Made by a program: the position numbers and the translations under genes. From positions 186,001 to 250,000 of the forward strand of contig JAKMXF010000323.1 in the NCBI GenBank assembly GCA_024704765.1: DNA of 64,000 bases. The letters are read 5' to 3'. A model generated the notes under the pieces. It searched no databases. It was given only the letters and a program-made list of their open reading frames with translations, and was not told where the DNA came from. The DNA is from Oopsacas minuta. Its lineage: Eukaryota > Porifera > Hexactinellida > Lyssacinosida > Leucopsacidae. Below are positions 1 through 11,007 of this stretch, piece after piece (the stretch's first letter is position 1; each line of letters begins with the position of its first letter).

Positions 1-954
1 CTCGATTCCTAATATCTTCTCATCGAATGTGCTTTCTATATTCCACTATAAATAACAGCTTAATGTTCTTGATTGTATTATAAAAGGATTTCTATGTTGT
101 TATTATGTGATTATACATTAACTAATTGATAAGGTAATTTTTTTGGCGTTGATATAGGTAATTTCTCTAGAAATGGCTCTGTTAAGTATGTATCTATATC
201 TATGTTGTTCTAGATGACCACCTCGCTTTATGGATGCTTCAGTAACCTCTTTGACCCATCTTTCTACATTCTTGGAATGACAAGGATAGGATGGAATTAC
301 CAATGGTTCATCAATGGCTGATTGCAGCTCCACATCTGTGAAATTAACCGTTAATGATGGTTCTGTAATTGATAATCCATCTAATTCTATACGATTTGAA
401 TAAGTTGAAGCTCAAAATTCTTTTTGGAACTTTAGTTTCCTCGGCTCAGTTGGAAGGTTCAAATTCCGTGAATTCACAACTTGCGGACACTTCAGGATAG
501 TTTCTACGGCTCTCTTTCTTAGATCTGGGAAATTCTCTGAAAGCATAAATATAAGGCTATTTTCTTGATGACTCCAATACCCATTTGATTGAAGTAATCT
601 CTGGTAACAATTCTGTCAGGCTCTGATAATTCCTTAGATGTTTGAACAAGATTGAAGAAGTTTTTGTACCATCACTTAGAGTCCAAACTCTTTGAAGCGA
701 AACTATCCTGGAACATATGGATTAAGAATAAAACTTACGATATGCATTAGTTCAGAAGTTGGAGTTAATTTGGAAATATATAACCTAAGGATTCTGTTTG
801 CAAATGTATTCCATCTTGACCTATTAAGAATACCGGGTTCCTTGGTTAGTAAGTTCCCTGTGCAATGATGTGGGCCATTTTGAACAGCAAGTACCATCTC
901 CTATAAATACTACTGATCTGTACTAAGTTTTTTTACCAGCTCAAATGGTATATA

Positions 955-2263
955 CCAGGTTGTCCAAAAAGTTCGCGGAATTGCAATTATATTTTATTTA
1001 TCAATGATCATACTCAACTAATTATTGTACATAGTTTTCAATAAATTCACCCTTAACGGCGATACATTTCTTCCATTTTGATAGGAGTTTATTTATTCCT
1101 GTGGTGAAGAATTTTTCAGTGGTACCTTGAATCCATGAATTTACAGCGGACCTAAGGTGCTCAAATCGCTGAAACGTTTACCTCTAAGTGGTCTTTTCAT
1201 TTCTGAAAAAAGCCAGTAGTCGCTGGGCGCTAGATCTGGGCTGTATGGGGGATGTGGGAGTAATTCGAACCCTAAATGTTGAATTTCATCCAAAGTTCTC
1301 CTGCTGGTATGGGCTGGAGCATTATCATGCTGAAGCAAAACATGAGAACTCAACTTGCCACGTCTCTGAGACTTGATAGCTTCGCGCAATTTCTTCAGAA
1401 CTTGAACATAGTATTCAGTATTTATTGTTACTTTGTTAGGTAACCAATCAATCATGATTATTCCCTTTGTGTCCCAAAAAACTGTTGCCATCCGTTTACT
1501 TGCTGATACGACGGCTCTGGGTCTAATAGGAGTTGCTTCATGCCTACGCTTCCATTGACTCGTCTGTAAACTTGTCTTAGGCTCATAAAAATGTAACCAA
1601 GTCTCGTCCCCTGTGACTAAACGATCAAAGAACCTTGGCTCCTTCTTAGAAATCCGTAAGAGCTGGCGACAAACACGAACCCTTTCAATCCTTTGAGATT
1701 CAGATAACAATTTGGGAACCCAAAGAGAAAGAACTCTCGACATTCCCAATTGTTCAGTTAGAATCATATCAAGTATTTATTTTGACATGCCCAATTCTTC
1801 CTCTAACTGCCGCAGAGTCACACGTCTATCTTTATCAAGAATGTTTGATATAATTTTGATATTATATAGGTTGGAACATGTTTTCGGACGACCAGGTCTT
1901 GGGTTATCATCAACAGTTGAATGCCCATCATTAAATCTGTCAATCCATTTGTAAACCATCTATTTACCAGGGCATTTACTACCATAAACATCTTCATCTC
2001 GTAGAGAATCTCGCTTTCACTTTTATTTTGTTTCCAGAGAAACCAAATGATATATCGTTTCCCATCTTCTGAGTTTTCCATTTTAGAAACAATACAACTA
2101 TCGTAAATGATGCTAAAATAATACCTAAACCAAACTTTTGGATTACAAAAGTTAGGATAATTGAGATAAGGGAAATTAGACTTAATCAAAAAAATAGGCT
2201 AATTGATAGAGTGTATATAACACAAACTAGAGATAAAATTCGCGAACTTTTTGCACAACCTAG
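955..2263 (-). mobile_element. mariner transposon, about 1.3 kb
   Basis: Terminal inverted repeats read CCAGGTTGTCCAAAAAGTTC at the left and CTAGGTTGTGCAAAAAGTTC at the right (reverse complement), flanked by TA (953-954 and 2264-2265). The size and the minus-strand transposase are typical of mariner. It is inserted in the relic gene that surrounds it. Confidence 0.9.
1022..2081 (-). pseudogene. mariner transposase (DD34D), frameshifted
   Basis: A cut-and-paste transposase copy on the minus strand. The N-terminal part begins MENSEDGKRY near 2081 and contains the paired HTH region with the linker NPRPGRPK (about 1900). The catalytic part has TGDETW, then HDNAPAH, then YSPDLAPSDYWLF; I count 34 residues between the second and third Asp, so DD34D. 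The C-terminus continues to a stop at 1022-1024. At least three frame changes (around 1960, 1770 and 1150) break it, so it cannot make an active enzyme. All catalytic residues are still visible, which suggests moderate age. Confidence 0.88.
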
Positions 2264-2795
2264 TATTTTATTTTTCTGGAAACTAGCTCAAAATGAACAA
2301 GAGGAAATTTTGTAAGATCTTTTATGATTTCCTTACTAATAGGCCCAGTCTATGAATTTGGTCCAACAGTTACTCCATCAATTTCTTTAAATGTGTGACT
2401 TAGTGGCAACTCATTTGTATGAAGGCCACATATAGCTTGTTGACATGGTTTCCCCAACTTAATCTCAACGAATCCATCGATACCTCCATGAGGTCTAGTA
2501 TTTACTGGAGTTCCATCGCACCCTAGTACGATTAAATTGGCACTAGATTCTAGATCACATCAAATATATCACTGCCTGTATCTGTTGCTTTTCCTGATTT
2601 TGGTGATACATTATCAATATAACGGCTTACTCGTTCTACCACAATTACTTCATGGCTTTCCATTTTAGTGATGTACTTAAACTTGCATTTCATTCAACTT
2701 CTGTTTGGGCTTTATCTCCTTTGCCATTATAATAAAGTGCCATAATAAGTTAATTGTATTCTTGAGATATTATCCTTCTCTGCCGCTTTTCCCCA

Positions 2796-2830
2796 TGCAG
2801 GAGCCTCCATTTGCAATGGAGGCTCCTGCA
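2796..2830. repeat. Perfect short hairpin, 16-bp arms
   Basis: Arms 2796-2811 and 2815-2830 are exact reverse complements around a 3-base loop. It lies in the relic coding region just after the CDRYGISERA block, and the second arm replaces the sequence expected there, as if the first arm had been copied back in inverted order. Confidence 0.85.
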
Positions 2831-3309
2831 CGTTCGCTTATGCCATATCTATCGCACATTCGAGAGAGGTTTGGGAGTATACGACGATTTTGATCAGAGA
2901 GAGACTGTGAGATGCTTTTTGATTCGTGTGTTTCATGACTTTGATCAGATTGGTTAGGACCGTCTTCTACAATCTCTAGGAAGCTTTCGAGGTCTAGATA
3001 AAGCGAACTGTTATCTCCAGTGTCGTTGTACAGTACAGCTTGAATTTCAATTTCTTCTTTCCTTTTATCCTCATTTTATAGATATCTGATTCCTTTTGGT
3101 TAATTTCGGAAATAAACATATTTCTGATTATTCTCTGATCATCAATAAACTCAATTTTAAGGTCTGAGATTCGATTCTCTATGGGGCAGCTACTACAAGG
3201 TTTGTTATCAAGAAGCTCATAGTTAAAACATAAAATATCGAAAAAGGCATTGAAAATTTGCTTTCATATTGTCATACTTTTCACAATTATAGTTTTTCTT
3301 TTCTCTTCT

Positions 3310-3344
3310 TGCCATTTGAGAAGTTCAAGACTTCTCAAATGGCA
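3310..3344. repeat. Perfect short hairpin, 15-bp arms
   Basis: Arms 3310-3324 and 3330-3344 are exact reverse complements around a 5-base loop (TCAAG). No gene function is visible in the surrounding sequence. Confidence 0.85.
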
Positions 3345-4345
3345 GTTATCCGCATTTCACTTATGACATTCGACCTTTCTAGAACCTATTGGCCTTCTTC
3401 ATCCAGGATAAATTTTCTGTTATGATCTAACTTCTTTTACCATTTGACTAAACTAGATCTATCCCAACATGAAGGATACCCTTTAGTACTACTTTGAGTA
3501 TTCCTCGAGTCTTAGGGTTTGATTCACCATCCGAAATAAGATTATGCCTTTCAAGTGAAAAATAATTGCAAACATCAGTACACCATGGAAGCATACACTG
3601 ATATAATTTAGCCGGTTGACCAAATGAAGGGTGTACAGATTGACTGCGTAGATAAACTGTCATATAAGTAAAAAATCTAAGAATTATGCGAAAGAATAAT
3701 GTAAGAGAATTTAAATGGCAATTAGTAGCAGATAAAATAATGCATATTCAATGGAAATTTATTAGGAATCGAGGATAAAGTAAAAGTATGTCATGAATCG
3801 GACAAATAAGGACCTTTTCCATTGTACCAACCTAAATGATTTTGTTGCATGGTGTAAATGATCAAAATGTTAGGTTGTTTATATATATTTGGGTAAATGA
3901 CATCCAGCCACACCACAAATTAACCGGCCGAAAGAGATTGAGCGAAATAGTATTTTTCACAACACCCTAATGTACACGTGGTAAAATTAATCCCCTACAG
4001 TATCCACGATCCGATTATGAATATATATTGAAGTAAGGGATCTTCTCACTAGGGTGCAGTCTTAGACAAAACAGCTATATTTACATCCAAAATGGGTTCA
4101 TAATGGACGCCATTATGATAGAAGATATTGAGCCTTCAGGAATTGCTCGAGGCGACTCTAGGACATCAATCACTTTAGCGACTAGACTCGAAAAGACCAT
4201 TCATTTGTTTCTCATAGTTGTAGGAAAATCCAATCAAATATTTGCAATAGCAAAGCCACCTCGAATAATTCCACATCATTTCCACAAGTTGTGTTCTTAC
4301 GAATATTCGTTTTAATAAGATAGTCAGCAACTTTTCTGTAATTAT
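3345..4345. other. No supported gene
   Basis: AT-rich sequence with only short open frames. I see no recognisable domain, repeat or transposon end here. Confidence 0.5.
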
Positions 4346-4537
4346 TTACTGATCGTGTAAATATATTTCGACAAATTTATTACAGGGTTCTTTCAACTTT
4401 CCAACCATATTATCAGTAATTAGTGATCGAATTTGCTGGACATCATCGCTATTTCCGGCCATCCAAAATGCTAGTGAAGAAAATAAACAATTTAGAAGGA
4501 TAGTATTCGGGTAAATTTGAATTTTGTGGTATTTCAT
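4346..4537 (-). pseudogene. OTU-like cysteine protease fragment
   Basis: The minus strand reads NCLFSSLAFWMAGNSDDVQQ and continues with an IRSLITDNM segment. This matches the catalytic-Cys motif of OTU domains (DGNCLFRSLS..LTG....H..IR..). The Asp-Gly before the Asn is missing and no catalytic His segment is visible, so it is a fragment of about 60 residues. It may be a remnant of an OTU-bearing mobile gene like those at 36417 and 39295. Family assignment rests on this one motif. Confidence 0.5.
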
Positions 4538-5358
4538 TTCTGGAAGAAACTAGTGAATTATATAATTTTAAGTTTAAATTTTCACATTTAACTTTTCTTC
4601 CCTTATAAGTAGTGGGTTGGAATCTAGGAAATGAATAATCTAGTTCACCCAAGGTCTAAATCGGTGAATATTTCAACTTCCTTACCAGCTAAACTAATAT
4701 TTTGAACTCCCTCTGGGTATTTAACATGTTCGCACACAAACTTAACTGGTACTTGTATTTCTGTATTCACTAACGGATTTTGTCGACTATCTAATTACTT
4801 ATTATTCGGTTTAATACTTTCAAATGCGTTTGAAATATTTATATCTGCTATGTTTAGTCTTTTTCCTTTATGACCATTTCTCTTTATAATTTTCTTCATT
4901 ACTTACTTGCATTTTTCTTTTCTTTTGAAATGCTGTTTTGTTTGCAAATGGCCTAAAACAAATTTAAATGCAGCAATCTTATCCTCAATAATTATATAAA
5001 TTGACATAATGAAATGAGCCAGCTCACTCATCTCTTTTCAGGAGTATAAATGCTGTGTTTAACTATCCTATACCAATTTTCAACACTAGATTTGCTATCT
5101 GTCAAAACATTATCTGGTGTATGATTAGCGGACATTTCTTGAAGGAAGATTCCTCCTTTTGAAATTGTAGGGTTGATTTCAAAACATTGGAATTAGATTT
5201 CAATAAACAGTTATTACTATTACGCTGAGCCTATTGTTGGCAGGTTATTGTGCTTTTCGGAACAAAGTAATTTTGTTCTAAGGTATCAAATTGCGTAAAT
5301 TGATTACATTGTATAAATAGAACGTGGGACATGGAATTTTATATGCACTACAATTTCC
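4538..5358. other. No supported gene
   Basis: AT-rich sequence with no clear coding signal. It may include the left part of the MULE element that begins to be recognisable at 5359, but I found no left terminal repeat. Confidence 0.4.
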
Positions 5359-6814
5359 ATGGCCACTGCAAATGTTGTGATTGAAATTCTGAAATCAAGT
5401 AGAGGCAAAGAAAAGGCTTACATAGATGGTTTTTGTATACTCTAACTCAATCTTGTTATCCGTACTCACATTGGCTCTGTGAAAAACGTGCAACCTGTAA
5501 AGCCTGTGTTTCTACCAAAGAGGTAGTTGTGATAAAACCTGAGAGCAGATCTGACATCTACTCATCTCACACCCATGGACCAAATCCTGTGCGAGGATGA
5601 TTAAAGGTACCAGTCAAATGAAAGAGCGCGCATTGAATTCTGAAACCAGCACCAGGTCCATACTTGCTAGTGGATTAGGATCAATGAATGAGTCAACTAT
5701 AGCAGCACTACCAAAATTTGATACAATAAAACGGACAATCCGTCGCACCAGATCCAGTGGTCAGAATTTTGATAACTCTGCTACGGCTACAGAAATTATA
5801 ATCTCTGAAAAATATAAATTAACCTCAAAAGGACAGCAGTTCTTACTATATGATTCAGGCATACATGAGACCAACAGACTGCTAGTATTTGGAACTCATC
5901 AATGCTCAACCTTTTACGGGACACAAGTAATTGGTATGCAGATGGTACATTCAAAATTGTTCCCATTCAGTTTTTCCAGTTATACACAATACATTGCGAG
6001 AAAGATGGATACATCATTCCATGCATATATGCACTGATGTTAAACAAGCTTCAATCTACATACGATGAACTACTCAAAAAATTAATAGAGATCGAACCTG
6101 AATTAGATCCGTCATCCATTATGGTAGATTCCGAAAAAGCTTCAATCAATGCTCTAGAAGAAAATTTCTTAGCAGTTATATCTACTTGTTTTTTTTCATC
6201 TGTCGCAGGGCATTTATCGTCAAATACAGTCGATAGGGTTGGCTACACTATATCTCAAAGATGAGGAATTTGCAATAAAAATGAAGATGTTAATAAGTCT
6301 AGCTTATGTGCCGGAATTTGAAGTCATTGATTGCTTCACATTATTGATGGGTAATTTCCGGAATCAGGTAAAGAGGTAGCTGAATATTTTGAAGTTAATC
6401 ACATAGGGGAAGAGACGTGAAGATCAAAGTAGATGAATACCACGCTTTCCAATTCAAATTTGGGATATGTTTACACGAGTAAGATCCAGATTACTCAGAA
6501 CAAACAATTCAGTCGAAGGATGGCATAATGACTTTAAATCAGGTATCACTTGTTCACACACAAGTTTTGTAAAGCTCTTAATGCACCTGCAACGTGAGCA
6601 ATCTCTACAGGAGGCAACTCTAGCCAGATGGGAGACTGGTGAAGTGCCAAGAACTTCAAAGCACAGTGAATCTAGAAATTTCAGAATCCTGAGACTAGTT
6701 GAAGACTACGAGAATAGAGAGAATCTAACATATCTAAGAGGAATGGCACATAACTTTGATTTCTATTATGAACATTACACTTATTTTATATCAACACTTC
6801 ACGCCTTGTATTAA
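5359..6814 (+). pseudogene. FLYWCH zinc-finger MULE transposase, broken
   Basis: A Mutator-like transposase relic. The start (ATG 5359) leads into a FLYWCH zinc finger: SSRGKEKAYIDGF, then, after a one-base frameshift near 5430, HWLCEKRATCKAC and finally HTHGPNP. A linker resembling that of FLYWCH-MULE proteins follows (5597 on: MKERALNSETSTRSILA). The MULE DDE region reads NWYADGTFKIVPIQFFQLY (5926 on), then a DSEKASINA segment near 6126. The C-terminal part (6467-6814) holds NNSVEGWHNDFK. At least four frame changes or stops break it. Not functional. Confidence 0.75.
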
Positions 6815-6910
6815 ATTACAAATTATAATATCATTAAATTAGCATATTCTCTCATTACTTGTATTAAAATACTTGAGTATTAGACACGTAATTGACAACG
6901 TAATATCTAG

Positions 6911-6987
6911 GCAACGAAATTTCCAGGGAACCAAATGTCCGGGAACCAAAAGTCCAGGGAAGCAAATGTCCAAGGAACCAAATGTCC
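6911..6987. repeat. 15-16 bp minisatellite, five units, probable MULE terminus
   Basis: Five head-to-tail units of the type GGGAACCAAATGTCC. They lie about 100 bp after the MULE stop codon and are followed by TTTCCCC. The position suggests they form the right terminal repeat of the MULE element; I did not find the matching left end. Confidence 0.7.
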
Positions 6988-7117
6988 GTTTCCCCTGGTG
7001 TATTGGTTGTGCAAAAAATTATTCCACTCCACAATGGTAACAATGGAATATAATATGTCAATAGAAAATCAACTATCCTGGATATGAACATACATTATTT
7101 TATATTGCTTGAGAAGC

Positions 7118-7168
7118 ACTAACTCCAATATCAAGGTTGTTCTCAATAACCTTGATATTGGAGTTAGT
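7118..7168. repeat. Perfect hairpin, 21-bp arms
   Basis: Arms 7118-7138 and 7148-7168 are exact reverse complements with a 9-base loop. It lies just outside the MULE right end, in sequence without a gene. Confidence 0.9.
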
Positions 7169-7689
7169 ACTCTGATAAATCTTCTCGAAATGCCTACCAA
7201 AGGGAGACTTTTACCTGTGAGTTACAGCATTGAAATTTACAGTTGCTTCATCCTTACATTCACAGGTGTATATATATTAAGTATTATACCTAATGCTGAC
7301 GGGGCACTCTAAATTATATCATACCTCTCTGATTATATCTATATTCATAGTAGTAAGCATTGAATGCGGAAAGTATAGTTATTCTTGATTGAAATAGTCA
7401 TGATTTCATACTTTGTACATATAGATTTCCCGGAATCTTTAACACAAGCTGATGGGGAGAAGAGGCGTTGCCCCAGTGATATAATTTTTTATCAAAACAG
7501 TTACTGCAATCGTCCTCCAAATTGTTATACAAGGTTAAATCAGAGGCAGATGATGCCCACCCAACAAGGAACATATCGTCTCAGAACTAGTATTCAATTG
7601 CAAAGATATCTAGATTACCAAATGATGAAACTGATATTGAACTCTCAGCTACTACACTCTCACTTACATTAACAATACTAGAAGTTATT

Positions 7690-8312
7690 AGGATGCAGAT
7701 AAAGAAGCGTAGAGGCTAAAACTCACTTGTAACTGTTGATCTGAATCAAGGGGGCTTGCTGTACATTCCAAAGAGGAATTTCTAGCTAAAGCACCTTTGA
7801 CAATTGACTGTATGGTACAGGAGCTGTTGCTACACTTGAAATACAGTTTGCGCCTCTTGTTGGGGTTATCCAAGAATATACATTTTTGCGAATGGATCTC
7901 CAAATAGATGTATAAATTTTAGCAATAACAAACATCTTGTGAAACAAAGCCCCGAAAGAACGAAACGTTGAGACCATGAAGCGAACCATTATCATCACAT
8001 CCCTTGGCAATTCATAAAATAAATAATTTAACCAACGATAGAAAATTACGGAATGAATAACTTTAGGTAATAAATTAAATAATTACCATGTTCGTGAGGA
8101 GTATCTTGATTTAATGTGAAGGGTCCTGGATTGATCTCAATGTCACCAAAGTTGAGAAGAACAGATATGAAGCAGGCACAAAGAGCAGACAGTAGGAGAG
8201 ATGAAGTCGCAATACATAGAGTCAGAGAATCAAAAGATAATCCTGCGAAGTTTGAGCATGCCTTAACAGAGTGCAAGCAAATACGAGCATGCAACAATTC
8301 GAGAGAGATCAT
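7690..8312 (-). pseudogene. N-terminal part of a LINE protein with a 2A-like motif
   Basis: The minus strand (8312 to about 8050) encodes a hydrophobic leader, then CACFISVLLNFGDIEINPGP (8121-8180). The D-x-E-x-N-P-G-P signature is the 2A-like ribosome-skipping motif found at the start of some non-LTR retrotransposon proteins. Lower coordinates (about 7700-7900) weakly resemble a degenerate PHD-like zinc finger of such elements, but frames are broken and I see no endonuclease or reverse transcriptase. The 2A motif is seen directly; the LINE assignment is from known associations of this motif. Confidence 0.55.
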
Positions 8313-8339
8313 GTTACAGAAGTGTCGAATATGAAACGA

Positions 8340-10176
8340 AATCAGAAAAGAACAATGATATCAGAAAAGATCGAACAATAATAATAAAGGGAAGAATATG
8401 AAATAGCAAAGAAAGCAGCAAAAGCGAAAATGAGAAAAGAGTAAATCAAAAACACGAAGATTGTTCTATCGGTTTAAGTGAAAATTTTTATCACCATACG
8501 ACAATAAGCATATCAGTTGTTAAGGGAAAATTAGATATGTTATTGCGGAGAAAATTACCATAAGATTGAAACAAATGTTACTCAAGTTAAGTATTACTTG
8601 TAAGCACAAGAATGAAGCTTAACAGTGCCATAAAATGTCAATGAACCATTCAAAATATATTAGCACCACATATTAATAAAATACAAGCACCGCAAGGTTG
8701 TTAAGGAAATTGAATTATAAGATAAGAAAGAAAGTATCTATAAATTTTGAAGGGGTTCTGAAGAGACATAACTTCAAGAATTGATCTCAAAGTTAGAATT
8801 CGAAATACACAAAAACCGGAGAAATCGTCGATTTTTGTAGGCCGTTGCTGCTGATAATTTTTAGTGTTTCACGAAAATATCGATATTGTCATAAACATCT
8901 CTATCTCAACTAACGATTGCACAAAAATAATTGAAATTGAGTTGGATTTAGGGCAATAAACATGAGTTTGAACTGACCCTATTTTGTGTAGAGCATAATT
9001 TATTCCCTACCACTCTCACTCCCGAATGAAAATTCGAATTTCTCTAGCCACAGAGTTGTTAATATTTTTAATGAAATTTAGTTTTATATACGTCCATACC
9101 ACCAAAGTATGCATAGAGAATTTCAGAATTGAATTCTGAATTTTACATGTGTAAATTCTAAGAAGTCGTGACACTTAAAATTCCACCCAAAAATGTAACT
9201 AAAAGTATAAATTTAATATCGAAGTATATTGTGTAAAGAGTACAACTCTCCCCTTTCCAATGATACTAATTTCGTATAAATCTGATGAGTATAAGTGAGT
9301 CAAATTAATGACTGAAGTGACCCTAGTCGAATAGTCTGCTAACTTCACACTCCTTATGTACTAACTCATTCGTCAATATATTTATGATACATTCAGAATT
9401 TCAGTGATTATTGAATGCATTTGGATACTCAAGTAGGTTTGTTTACAGGTTCAAGAATACATGGATCCGGCTGGATCCTGAGCACATCTACATTATATAT
9501 AAGGAGTATCCTAGGAAAAGATGATTCTGATATACTCATTTATAATATACGGCAGTTATAATAACATATTTTGCAACAACGAAGGTGTTTCCAAAAGCGA
9601 AAAGCACTAGTATACTAAGAAATAAATATAAAAGTTGGCAGTAAATGTAGCATGAAGAATATCAGTAAAAAATAGATTTAGAATAATCCAATACATAGTT
9701 AAAATAGAAGAATAAATTTTTGAAAGAAAATTCCAAGTTAAAAGAACATAGTAAGTACAATGTTGAAATACTCGAATTATACGATTAAAATTTCCATACG
9801 ATAAATTTAGGTAATTTGAAATGCGTTAGCGAAGCACTACTCATTCTTCACATTACATGGGGTATATTATATATTTCGTTGATAAATGATTACCATGTGG
9901 TTAAAATTATATACAGTCAAACTTGTCTACAATGGCCACCAAAGTGACATGAATAATATGTAATAAAGATATTCAAATCAAATGAGGAATATGAGTAAAT
10001 AGCTAGTGACTGCGATGGAGGAATCATTGCGATTAATTAATTAGTATAAATGAATAGATGATAGGTATTGAGCCACCTGCTGGCCAATATCCGTACTGAA
10101 CAAACTGGTTGACTATTTAGTCGACAGTAAACAAGAACAAAGCACCCCATTTCAGTACTGACTCATGCTACTATAC
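8340..10176. other. No supported gene
   Basis: AT-rich and without recognisable domains. The short segment near 9911 (ACAGTCAAACTTG) resembles a transposon end but has no partner that I could find. Confidence 0.5.
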
Positions 10177-10362
10177 CAGGGCTATATAGAGGAATTTCTG
10201 GGCCGGCTCCTTTCTGGCAATGGCTTTCTATGGATGGCACTTTTATGGGCGGCAACATATTGATCGTGTACTAATTTGATTCTGATGTTCGGCACTTTGA
10301 TTCCTTTATGGGTGCTAAAATGACACTTTTAGGTGCCCGCCAAGCACCTAGATAAACCCCTG
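10177..10362. mobile_element. hAT-type MITE, 186 bp, 8-bp TSD
   Basis: Bounded by exact 8-bp duplications TACTATAC (10169-10176 and 10363-10370). The ends are CAGGGCTATATAG and, reverse-complemented, CAGGGGTTTATCTAG. The length, the CAGGG ends and the 8-bp duplication fit a non-autonomous hAT element. No coding capacity. Confidence 0.85.
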
Positions 10363-10757
10363 TACTATACCATACTCAAATAGGCACAGTGAAATCAATC
10401 CCTATATCGCTCTACGCGAATTGACCAGAAGGGTTAGTCAATACGAACACTGACTGATTTCGGGTATTGACCGTAACATCTAGACTATTAAGCGCAATTA
10501 ATCTGTATGTATATATGTATATACGTACAAATAAATAGTTCATATGTCCAGAATTGAATTTCCAGGAAAAATACCCTCTAGGTACGTGGCGACCCAAACC
10601 ATCAAAAAACTTAGCTGTTTAATACTTAAGCTAACTTGAGGTACAAAGCTGTCGCGCAGCGACCTAGCAACCCAGGCGCGCTAGCATATATTGAATGCGC
10701 AAACTGTTGATATCGCCGCTACCCAAAGTTTAACCCAAAATAACGGTAGAACACTCC

Positions 10758-10886
10758 CTTGGGCGTAGTTAGCATTGATGTAGAGGAGGCAATTGGCCCC
10801 CCTCGTTTCGCGCCTCCCATTTGTTTTCTATGATAGCAAATATTCATCTCTGCCTACCCTCTCTAGGATTTCTAACTACACCCAAG
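10758..10886. mobile_element. Candidate short inverted-repeat element
   Basis: CTTGGGCGTAGTTAG at 10758 and its near reverse complement ending at 10886 (CTTGGGTGTAGTTAG) bracket about 129 bp. I found no target duplication, so the boundaries are uncertain. Confidence 0.4.
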
Positions 10887-11007
10887 ACATCGAGGCATCG
10901 GAGTTATGATTTAACATATTATTAGCTGAATATTCTATATGCCGATCAATTCAAGGTCATAGTATGGCTTACAATAATACAATATAGAAGTTCACCTAAT
11001 TAGTGTA

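Larger units (their letters stand above)
118..3200 (-). pseudogene. Relic of an unnamed conserved metazoan protein family, split by a mariner
   Basis: Read right to left, pieces keep the order of one protein family I recall from many invertebrate genomes without a name or known function. About 2840-2930 gives LPNLSRMCDRYGISERA. 2340-2530 gives GCDGTPVNT followed by a GLHTNELPLSH block. 703-897 gives SRWNTFANRILRLYI. 118-333 gives SYPCHSKNVERWVKEVTEAS. Stops and frameshifts separate the pieces, and a mariner (955-2263) sits in the middle, so this is not functional. Protein-level similarity to the family is from memory; the collinear order on one strand is seen directly. Whether the family is itself a mobile-element protein is not known to me. 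Confidence 0.55.

Noticed and set aside
1188-1376. Plus-strand open frame opposite the mariner transposase
   Set aside because: Antisense shadow of the conserved catalytic region; no independent motif.
10412-10597. Possible ABCA exon on the minus strand (LNSLDVTVNTRNQSVFVLTN)
   Set aside because: An acceptor-like CATACAG precedes it, but the donor is weak, and several transposons separate it from the other ABCA exons.
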